Source: Rhodospirillales bacterium (GTDB lineage: Bacteria; Pseudomonadota; Alphaproteobacteria; Acetobacterales; Acetobacteraceae). Taken from it: 40,248 nucleotides of DNA. The stretch's first letter is position 1. Every line of letters starts with the position of its first letter. The translations under genes were made by a program, and so were the position numbers. The stretch lies in the NCBI GenBank assembly GCA_947460455.1, contig CANHKG010000014.1, positions 1 to 40,248 on the forward strand. The letters are read 5' to 3'. Positions 8,617 to 17,800 of the stretch are shown here, in pieces. The notes beneath the pieces were generated by a model that had not been told where the DNA came from, ran no database searches, and worked only from the letters and a program-made list of their open reading frames with translations.

Positions 8617-9798
8617 CTACCCCTCCAGCGCGCGCGCCACCGCCAGCAACGTGGCGTCCTGCCCACGGCCGGCGAGGATCGACAGGCCCACGGGCGCGCC
8701 ATCCACCGTGGCGCCGGGGAGGTTCACCTGCGGCGCGCCGGAATGCCCGGCCGCACAGGTCAGCGCGGTGATCCGGTCGCGCGGTTCCGCCAGGGCGGAG
8801 ACGGACTGGCCGCGCAGCGGGGCCGGGAAGGGTGTGGTGGGCAGGCACAGGATGGTGCCGGGCGGCAGCAGCAGCGCCAGCCGCGCCGTCACTTCGCGCC
8901 GGGTGATGGCGCCGTAGCTGCGTTCCAGTCCCGAATATTCGCCCCCGGCCACCAGCCCGCGCGCCACGCTCCAGGCCAGGCGCGGATTATGGGCGTTCAG
9001 CCAGGGCGCAAAGGTGGCGAAGGCTTCGCTTTGCTGCAGTACGCGCTGGGCACGCAGCCAGGCGGTCAGGCCCGCGGGCGCCAGCATCTCGTCTCGCCGC
9101 GCACCCAGCAGCGCCGCCAGCCGCGCCACCATCGGCGCCAGCGCTGCCTGCACCGCCTCATCCGCGAAGCCGAACGCATCGGTGGCCACCAGCAGCGTGG
9201 TCGGCAGCGCGGCGGGCACCGCCTCGCCCAGCATCACCTCGCCCACCCGGGCGAAGGTGGCAGCGTCCCGCGCGAACCAGCCGCAGGTGTCGGAGGAAGG
9301 CGATTGCACGCAGATCCCTTCGAACGGCACCCGCCCAAGCGTGGGCCGGATCCCGTACAGCCCGGAAAAGCTCGCCGGCACGCGCACGGAGCCACCGGTA
9401 TCCGTGCCCAACGCGAAATCGCAGGCCCCACCCGCCACCGCCGCGGCGGAGCCGGAGGAGGAGCCGCCGGGCACCCGATCCGGCGCGGCCGGGTTGGCGG
9501 GCGTGCCGTCATGCGGGTTCTCGCCCAGGATGCCCAGCGAGACCTCGTCGGTGATCGTCTTGCCGATGATGGAGGCCCCGGCGCCCAGCAGCCGCTCCAC
9601 CACCGCGGCATGGCGCGTGGGCGTGCCGGCATAGGCGGGCCAATCCGGGTTGCCGCCCCCGGTGGGCCAACCGGCCACGTCGATCAGGTCCTTCACCGCG
9701 AAGGTGAGCCCGGCCAGCGGCCCGGTGGCGGCACCTGTGATGCGGCAGCGCGGCCCGGCGACGAAGGCGCCAAGTTCCGTAGCGGTGCGGGGGTCCAT
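8617..9798 (-). CDS. Amidase-signature family amidase
   Basis: 393 residues from the ATG at 9798, chosen because CAGGAG lies 8 bases upstream; a GTG at 9819 has no ribosome site. The amidase-signature Ser-cisSer-Lys triad is visible: K36 in FAVKDL, S113 in GGSSSGSAA and S137 in GTDTGGSVRVPAS. The 24-residue spacing of the two serines matches family members. These enzymes hydrolyse a wide range of carboxamides; the short length and lack of a second GatA-type domain argue against a tRNA amidotransferase subunit. Substrate is unknown. It is the last gene of a minus-strand run after the response regulator (63-bp gap), so cotranscription is possible but not shown. Confidence 0.9.
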   Translation of the reverse strand: MDPRTATELGAFVAGPRCRITGAATGPLAGLTFAVKDLIDVAGWPTGGGNPDWPAYAGTPTRHAAVVERLLGAGASIIGKTITDEVSLGILGENPHDGTPANPAAPDRVPGGSSSGSAAAVAGGACDFALGTDTGGSVRVPASFSGLYGIRPTLGRVPFEGICVQSPSSDTCGWFARDAATFARVGEVMLGEAVPAALPTTLLVATDAFGFADEAVQAALAPMVARLAALLGARRDEMLAPAGLTAWLRAQRVLQQSEAFATFAPWLNAHNPRLAWSVARGLVAGGEYSGLERSYGAITRREVTARLALLLPPGTILCLPTTPFPAPLRGQSVSALAEPRDRITALTCAAGHSGAPQVNLPGATVDGAPVGLSILAGRGQDATLLAVARALEG

Positions 9799-9861
9799 GC
9801 GCGGCTCCTGTTGCGGCACCGCAGCATGCTGCGCCGCAGCGCGCGCCTCAATCCCCCGCGA

Positions 9862-10593
9862 TTATGCCGAGGCGCGGAAAGCCGGCGCGGAGAGGTCCTG
9901 CGCCACCGGCGCCCAGGTCGAAACATCCAGCCGGTAGCCGGAATCCTCGCACAGCAGCAGCCGCCGGTGCCGCGGATCCGGCTCGATCTTGCGGCGCAGG
10001 CGGTAGATATGGGTCTCCACCGTGTGCGTGGTCACGCCATCGCGATAGCCCCACACCTCGTGCAGCAGCACCTGGCGGGTCACCACGCTGCCCCCGGCGC
10101 GGTGCAGGAAACGCAGGATCGAAGCCTCGGTCGCGGTCAGGCGGATCATCCGGCCAGACGGCTCCTCCAGCTCGCGCTGGTCCGGGCGGAACAGGTAGGG
10201 CCCCACCGTCAGTGCCGTGCCGGCACTGGCGCCGTGGTGGCGCAGTTGCGCGCGCACCCGTGCCACCAGTTCCAGCGCGCGCACGGGCCGGGCGATGGCA
10301 TCGTTGGCCCCCGCATCCAGGCAGCGCACCACCTGCCCGTCGATCCCATCGTGCAGCACCAGGATCGGCAGCGTATGGCCCGCCCGGCGCAGCGCGGCGC
10401 ACAGCGCGGGGGCGTCGGGCAGGGCCAGGCGGGCATCCAGCACCAGCCCTGCCGCGTCGGCCAGCGCCGCGCCAAGATCCGGCATTCCAGGCGGCGCGGT
10501 CACCGCGAACCCGCCATCCGCCAGGCGCTCGGCCAGGGCGGCACGCTCCGCCGCATCCGCCACCGCCAACACGATCCGCAATCCCGTCGGCAT
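9862..10593 (-). CDS. OmpR/PhoB-type transcriptional regulator with degenerate receiver
   Basis: 243 residues from the ATG at 10593, which has AAAGGGA upstream. The C-terminal half (about 128-228) is a clear winged-helix DNA-binding domain with VVTRQVLLHEVWGYR and THTVETHIYRLRRKIEPD, ending SGYRLD. The N-terminal half folds like a receiver by pattern but lacks the phosphorylation pocket. The acidic pair is replaced by V11-A12, the threonine position is H81 (ILVLHDG) and the invariant lysine is R102 (ARPVRAL). The aspartate at 53 sits two residues off the normal alignment. It is therefore probably not controlled by phosphorylation. It follows the diguanylate cyclase gene by 53 bp on the same strand, with no histidine kinase nearby. 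Confidence 0.9.
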   Translation of the reverse strand: MPTGLRIVLAVADAAERAALAERLADGGFAVTAPPGMPDLGAALADAAGLVLDARLALPDAPALCAALRRAGHTLPILVLHDGIDGQVVRCLDAGANDAIARPVRALELVARVRAQLRHHGASAGTALTVGPYLFRPDQRELEEPSGRMIRLTATEASILRFLHRAGGSVVTRQVLLHEVWGYRDGVTTHTVETHIYRLRRKIEPDPRHRRLLLCEDSGYRLDVSTWAPVAQDLSAPAFRASA

Positions 10594-10646
10594 CGATCGT
10601 TCCCTTTCTCGTGCCAGGGGCATCCCATGTGGAACACCCTGTCCGG

Positions 10647-11693
10647 TCACGCTACGGAGGCAGCCATGGCCATGGATGCAGGCACGGCCGGCGCGAGGAT
10701 GACGCGGTTGCGCCCGCCCTTCTTGGCCGCATACAGCGCCTGGTCGGCCCGCTCCACCCACTCCGTCAGCCGCTCGCCGGGGTCGTAGAGCGCCCCACCG
10801 GCCGAAAGCGTCACGTTGCCGATGGTCTTGCCGGAGGTGCGGGCCACGATCTCCCGCCCCTCGAAGCTGCGGCGCACCCGTTCCGCCACCGCCATCGCTG
10901 CATCGGGCCGCGTGGCCGGCAGGATCACGGCGAACTCCTCCCCGCCATAGCGCGCCACGAAATCGCTGGTGCGGGCGGAGGAGGCCAGGGTGCTCGCCAC
11001 CAGGCGCAGCACCTGGTCGCCGGTCTGGTGGCCCCAGGTATCGTTCACCCGCTTGAAGTGGTCGATATCGATCAGCAGCAGCATCAACGGCTCACCGGAG
11101 TTCATCGCCCTGCCGGCAATGTCGCGCAGCTGCGTGTCGAAACTGCGGCGATTCGCCAGCCGCGTCAGCCCGTCCGTCGCCGCATCCTGGCGCATATCGT
11201 CCAGCGAACGCTCCAGCAGCTGGATGCGCTCCACCGCGCCGGTCAGGTGCTGGCCGATCGCCTCGCTGCGGTCCGCCACCGCGCGGGCCTCCTCGCGCAG
11301 CTTCTGGATCAGCGCCGTCAGCGTCACCCCGCCATCGGAGAAGGCGCGGGAGGTATCGCGCACCACGCTGCCGAACTCGCGCGCACCGTTGCCCGCATCG
11401 CCCACCATGGCGCCGACCTCATGCAGCAGGTTCTGCATCCGGTCAGACGCCTCGCGCAGCGCATCGCGCTCACGGGCATGCACGAAGAACTTGCGATAGA
11501 TCGCCGCCATCGTCTGGTCGTCGCAATGTGCCGGCTTGGTCAGCAGCACATCGATCAGATGCCGTAGCTCCGGGTTCAGCCCGGAGTGATACTCGTACCA
11601 GATCGCGAAGTTGTCCGGGGTCGGGGTGATCCCGAGCTGGACAACCGAGTCAAAGGCGGCGCGCCCGCATTCGGCTGGATTGTAGCGCACCAA
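10647..11693 (-). CDS. GGDEF-domain diguanylate cyclase
   Basis: 348 residues if translation starts at the TTG at 11693, 347 from the adjacent GTG at 11690. GGAGG lies 9 and 12 bases upstream, so both are possible. The C-terminal GGDEF domain has an intact GGEEF active-site motif (250-254) and an RTSD inhibitory site (241-244) at the standard five-residue spacing. It should therefore make cyclic di-GMP with product inhibition. The N-terminal ~100 residues contain a GITPTPDNFAIWYEY stretch seen ahead of GGDEF in many alphaproteobacterial cyclases, and a helical linker joins the two. No membrane segment is seen, so it is probably cytoplasmic. It lies between the RTX gene (111-bp gap) and the degenerate-receiver regulator. 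Confidence 0.93.
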   Translation of the reverse strand: MVRYNPAECGRAAFDSVVQLGITPTPDNFAIWYEYHSGLNPELRHLIDVLLTKPAHCDDQTMAAIYRKFFVHARERDALREASDRMQNLLHEVGAMVGDAGNGAREFGSVVRDTSRAFSDGGVTLTALIQKLREEARAVADRSEAIGQHLTGAVERIQLLERSLDDMRQDAATDGLTRLANRRSFDTQLRDIAGRAMNSGEPLMLLLIDIDHFKRVNDTWGHQTGDQVLRLVASTLASSARTSDFVARYGGEEFAVILPATRPDAAMAVAERVRRSFEGREIVARTSGKTIGNVTLSAGGALYDPGERLTEWVERADQALYAAKKGGRNRVILAPAVPASMAMAASVA

Positions 11694-11765
11694 GCGGTTT
11701 CCCCTCCGGTCCTGACGGGCGCCAGGATGGCGGGGTCATGCTTCCAATCGGTAAACGAACCGGGG

Positions 11766-11785
11766 TATTTCTACGTATTTCGACG
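11766..11785. repeat. Tandem 10-mer upstream of the diguanylate cyclase
   Basis: TATTTCTACG is followed directly by TATTTCGACG (9 of 10 identical). It lies 73-92 bp upstream of the cyclase start, in the 111-bp gap after the RTX gene. The one-turn period would suit tandem binding of an OmpR-type regulator, but a chance match is possible. Confidence 0.35.
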
Positions 11786-11804
11786 GAGGCCCCCCAGCGG
11801 CCCC

Positions 11805-14800
11805 CTAAAGCACGAACCAATCCGCCCCCACCGGCCCCAGCGCGGGGGTGCGGATGGTGAGATCGGCCACCCGGTCCCCGTTCACATCGCCCTCGATCAG
11901 CCGCTCGCCGGCCGAGTCGGCCCAGCGCAGCTGCCCGGCCACGCCAGAGAAGGCGGCGCCGCCGATGAAGCTGAAGGCGTCGTTGGCCAGCGTCGCGGCA
12001 ATCGCGTCGATCGGGCCAAGGTCGATCACCTCGCCAAGGGAGCGGTCGAGATCGGCCAGCACCACCGCCTGCGCCGCGGCCGCCCCCAGCGTGGCCGGGC
12101 CGAACACGAACCGGTCCACGCCGGCCCCGCCGATCACCGTATCCAGCCCGCCGGCCAGCACGAACAGGTCGTTGCTCGTGCTGCCCATCAGCAGCTCGCC
12201 ACCCGCCGTGCCGGTGATCGCATCGTCTGTCAGGATCGCGGCACTGGCCGACATGGTGCCGATGACCGCCCCGCCGCTGGCGCCGTACAGCACCACGGTG
12301 AAGAGCTCGTCGGGCTCCGGCACCACGTCGCCGGCCACCTGCACCACCAGCGGAATGGCGGTCTGGCCGGCCGCGAAGGTGATCCTGCCCTGCGGCATCA
12401 CGCCGCCGGCGAAGTCCGCCGCATCGGCCGCCCCGGGCAGGATCGCCCAGCTCACCTCGGTGGCCCCGGTGGCAGCCCCCGCGCGCGTCACGGTGAAGCC
12501 GAAGGCGGTGCTGCCCGCATTGCCTTCCGCCACCCCCGCCTTGTTGGCCATGATGGAAAGGCTGATGTCGTCGTTCCAGATCAGCCCGCCCGCCGTGGCC
12601 ACACCCAGGCTCGCCCCGGTGGAGGGGCCAGAGAGCGTTACCGCGAAGCGTTCGTTGAACTCCCCCGCCCGGTCGCCGCGCACCGGCACGCTGATCAGCT
12701 TCTGCGCCTCCCCGGCCGCGAAGGTCAGCATGCCGGCCGGCAGCACATCGCCCACGAAATCCGCCGCATCGGCCGGCGCGGTGCCGGAAGCCACCTGCCC
12801 GGCCACAGACCACTTCACCGTCTGCACCTCGGTGGTGTTGCCGCTGCGCGTAACGGCGAAGGTGAAGTTCGTCTGCGTGCCGGGTTGGCCCTCGGGCTTG
12901 GAGGCGGCGGCGGAGGCAATCCCGAAGCTCGATCCCGCCACCACCGCCACGTCCTTGTCGGCGAAGCGCAGGGTCTGGATGTTGGTCAGCGTGTCGGTGC
13001 CGTCCACCCCCTTCACCAGCGTCTCGCCGGCGCCGAAGGTCACGGTGTAGTTGGCGGCCACGCCCTGGAACACCGCCACGTTCACGCCCGCGCCGCCATC
13101 GATCGTGTCGCTGCCGCCGCCGCCGGCCAGCGTGTCGTCGCCCTGGCCGCCGAACAGCGCGTTGTCCAGCCCGTCGCCGGTGATGGTGTCGTTGCCGTTG
13201 CCGCCGATCACGTTCTCGAAGTTGCGGATCGTGTCCTCGATCGTGCCGCCCACCATGGCCGCGGTGTAGAGCGGGCCGTTCAGCGTCAGCGTCACGGGCA
13301 GGCTCTTCTCGGCGTAGCTCACCGTGTCGATCCCCGCGCCACCATCCAGCGTGTCCTTGCCGGCGCGGCCCTGGATCGTGTTGGCGAACGCGTCGCCCAC
13401 CACCGTGTCGCCGCCGAACCCGGCCACCACGTTCTCCACGTTGCGCACGACCACGTCGGCCGCCAGGAAGCCATAGGCCACCCCGGCATCCACCCCGCCG
13501 TTCAATGTCAAGGACATGCCCAGCAGCGGATAATCGAACACCGCCGTGTCGCTGCCCGCGCCGCCATCCAGCAGGTCGAACCCGCCGCCGCCCACCAGCG
13601 TGTCGTTGCCACCGCCGCCGGCCAGCACGTTGTCCTTGCTGTCGCCGGTCAGCGCATCGTCGCCGCTGCCGCCGGTCACGTTCTCCACGTTTCGCAGCGT
13701 GTCCGCGGCCACACCGCCCACGAACACCGTGGCCGGCGCGGCGCCCGAAAGCGTCACGGTCAGCGGCTGGCTTTCGTCGGTGAACAGCGCGGTATCCGTG
13801 CCCTCGCCGCCATCGATCGCATCCGCCCCGCCCGCACCGCGCAGGATGTCATCCCCGCCGCCGCCCTCCAGCCGGTTCGCTGCGCCATCGCCGGTCAGCA
13901 AGTCGGCCACGCTGCCGCCCACCAGGTTCTCGATATTGCGCAGCGTGTCCTCGGCCTTGCCGCCCACCGTCACGATCGCGTCGGTGGCGCCGTTCAGCGT
14001 CACCACCACGGCCACGCCCTTCTCCGAATAGTCGGCGGTGTCGCTGCCGCCCTGCCCGTCCAGCGTGTCCTTGCCGCTATTGCCGGTGAAGCGATTGTCC
14101 AGCGCATCGCCCGCCAGCACGTCGTCCGCGCTGCCACCCATCAGGTTCTCGATGTTGAGCAGCCAGTCCTCGGCCAGCCCGCCCACGAAGGCCTGCGCTT
14201 TGGTGGCGCCGTTCAGCGTCACCACCACCGGCAGGATCTTGTCGGCGAAGCCCGCCGTGTCGCTGCCCAGCCCGCCATCCAGCGTATCCGCCCCGGCACC
14301 GCCCACCAGCAGGTCTTCCCCGCCCAGGCCCAGCAGCGTGTCGTTGCCAGACCCGCCATCCAGCAGGTTGCCCAGCCCGTCCCCGGTCAGCGCATCGTTG
14401 CCCGCGCCGCCCACCACGCCCTCAATATTGCGCAGTCTGTCCTCGGCCACGCCACCCACCGTCGCCACGGCATCGACCGCGCCGGCCAGCGTCACCACCA
14501 CCGGCACCACCTTGTCGGCAAAGCCGGCCACGTCGAACCCGGTGCCGCCATCCAGCACATCCGCCCCGCCGCCGCCGGAAAGCCGGTCGTCGCCGCCACC
14601 GCCCTCCAGCAGGTTGGCCAACCCGTCGCCAGAGAAGCTGTCATTGCCGCTGCCGCCGACCAGGTTCTCGATCCCGCGCAGGATGTCCTCGGCCACCCCG
14701 CCCACGCTCACCGCCGCATTCACCGCGCCATTGAGCGTGACAGCCACCGCCAACGTCTTTTCGGAGAACACGGCCGTGTCGATCCCGGTGCCGCCATCCA

Positions 14801-17800
14801 GCACATCCTTGCCAACCAGCCCCGCCAGCCGGTCATTGCCGGCGCCGCCTTCCAGCAGGTTGGCCAGCCCGTCGCCGGTCAGCACATCGTCGCCGCTGCC
14901 GCCGGTGATGTTCTCCACATTGCGCACCACGTCCTCGGCCAGGCCGCCCACCGTGGCCACCGCATTGGCCCCGCCGGCCAGCACCAGCACCACCGGCAGC
15001 GTCTTGTCGGCGTAGGAGACGGTGTCCACCCCATCCCCGCCATCCAGCGTGTCCTGCGCCCCGCCGCCCTGCAGCCGGTCCGCCCCGGCGCCGCCGATCA
15101 GGATATTGGTCACGCCATCGCCCACCAGCGCATCGTCGCCCGCGCCGCCGGTCACGTTCTCCACGTTGCGCAGCGTGTCCTCGGCCGTGCCGCCGATCTG
15201 CACCACTGCATCGCTGCCGCCGGCCAGCGTCACCGCCACAGACAGCAGCTTGTCGACATACAGCGCCGTATCGGTGCCCAGCCCGCCATCGATCGTGTCC
15301 TTGCCGCCACCGCCCAGGAACGCGTTGGAAAGGTCATCACCCACCAGCGTGTCGCCCGCCGCACCGCCCTCCACGTTCTCGATGTTGCGGATCTGGTCCT
15401 CATCCACCCCGCCCACCTTCACCGTCGCGGTGTTGGAGCGGTTGAGCGTGATCGTCACACCCACCAGTTTCTCGCGGTAGCTCGCCGTATCCGTGCCCAC
15501 TCCGCCATCGAGAAGATCGACGCCCTCGCGGCCCTGCAGCACGTCGTCGCCCTCGCCGCCGGCCAGCGTATCCGCACCCGCGCCGCCATCCAGGATATTG
15601 GCCAGCCCGTCGCCGGCCAGCACGTCGTTGCCGCTGCCGCCGGTGATGTTCTCGAAGTTCACCACCGCATCCTCAACCACCCCGCCGACAGAGGCGTAGC
15701 TGGTCAGCGCCCCGTTCAGCGTCAGCAGCACCGGCAGCACCTTGTCGGAGAAGCGCACCGTGTCGTTGCCAACCCCGCCATCCAGGTCGTCCTTGCCGCC
15801 GCCGCCGGCCAGGCTGTCATTGCCCGCGCGGCCCTCGATGCGGTTCTCCTGCGCGTCGCCGGTGATGGTATCGTCCTGCCCGCCGCCGATGATGTTCTCG
15901 ATGTTGCGCAGGATGTCCTCGGCCCCCCCGCCCACCGACAGCACGGCATCCAGCCCGCCATTCAGCGTCACCGAAAGTGCTGCCTGCTTCTCGGTATAGA
16001 TCGCGGTATCGATGCCCGCGCCGCCATCCAGCACGTCGTTGCCGAACCCGCCCTGCAGCGTGTCGTTCCCCGCGCCGCCGAACAGCGCGTTGGGCAGCGT
16101 GTCGCCGCCCAGCACGTCGTCGCCGCTGCCGCCGGTCACGTTCTCCACGTCGCGCAGCGTGTCTTCCAGCTGCCCGTCCACCGCCACCTGCACCGCATTG
16201 CCGCGGTTGAGCGTCACGGCAACAGAGACGGTCTTCTCGGCATAGCTGGCGGTGTCGCTGCCCAGCCCGCCCTCCAGCACGTCCTGCCCGCCGCCGCCGG
16301 AAAGCACGTCGTCGCCCGCGCCGCCATCCAGGCTGTTGGCCCCGGCATTGCCGCCAAGCTGGTCGTTGCCGGCGCCGCCCACGATGTTCTCGATGCCGCG
16401 CACGCTGTCCTCGGCCACGCCGCCCACCGTGGCGGTGGCAATGCCCGCGCCATCCGCCAGCACCAGGTTCACACCCAGGACCTTCTCGGCATAGATCACC
16501 GTGTCGATGTCCGCGCCGCCGTCGATCGTGTCCGCCCCGGCGCCGCCGGCGATCTGGTCGTCGCCACCCAGGCCGGAAAGCACGTCCGCCCCCGCGCCAC
16601 CCTCCAGCCGGTTGGCCACGGCATCGCCGGTCAGCGTATCGGCAGCACCGCCGCCCACCAGGTTCTCGATATTGCGCAGCGTGTCCTCGGCCACGCCGCC
16701 CACGCTGGCCACCACGTTGCTGCCGCCGTTCAGCGCCACCACCACCGCCACGCTGCGGTCGGCATACACGGCGGTATCCACGTTGCCGCCGCCATCCAGC
16801 ACATCGGCGCCGAGGCCGCCGGTCAGCACGTCGTCGCCCAGCCCGCCCAGCAGCGTGTCGTTGCCCGCCCCGCCGGCCAGCGCATTGGCCAGGGCGTCGC
16901 CGGTCAGCTGGTCGTTGCCGGAACCACCAACAACATTCTCCACGTTGCGCACCGTGTCCTCGGCCACGCCGCCCACGCTGGCGGTGGCGTTGCTGGCACC
17001 GTTCAGCACCAGCGCCACGGCCAGGGACTTGTCCGCAAACGAAACGGTATCGGCGCCCAGGCCGCCATCGATCGTGTCGATCCCGCCGCGCCCCTCCAGC
17101 ACGTCGTCGCCGCCGCCGCCCTCGAACGTATTGGCCGCGCCATCGCCGGTGAAGCGGTCCGCCCCGCTGCCGCCCACCAGGTTCTCGATGTTGCGCAGCG
17201 TGTCCTCGTCCACGTTGTTCACGCGCAGGGTCACGTTGGTGGCGCCGTCCAGCACCACCTCCACCGCGGTCGTGCGCAGAACGTAGATCGCGGTGTCGCT
17301 GCCGGTGCCGCCATCCAGCGTGTCGCGCCCCAGCATGCCGTCCAGCCGGTCGTTGCCCGCGCCGCCCTCCAGCACGTTCACCAGCAGGTCGCCCGCGATG
17401 TCGTCGTCGCCGCTGCCGCCGACGATGTTCTCCATGTTGCGGATCGTGTCCTCGGCCACGCCGCCGACCTTCACCGTGGCATCGGCCCCGGCCGCCAGCA
17501 CCACCTGCAGCGGCAGGGTCTTCTCCGAATACACCGCGGTATCGAAGCCGAACCCGCCATCCAGCACATCGCGGCCGGCCAGCCCGGTCAGCACGTCGGC
17601 CCCGCCGCTGCCGAACAGCGCATTGGCCCCCGCATCGCCGGTCAGCTGGTCGTTGCCCAGCCCGCCGATCACGTTCTCCACGTTGCGGACCGTGTCCTCC
17701 TCCAGCCCGCCAACGAACACCTTGGCATCCAGCGCGCCCGCCAGCGCCACCGCCACGGTCACGGTGCGCTCGCTGTAGCTCGCCGTGTCGCTGCCCGCGC

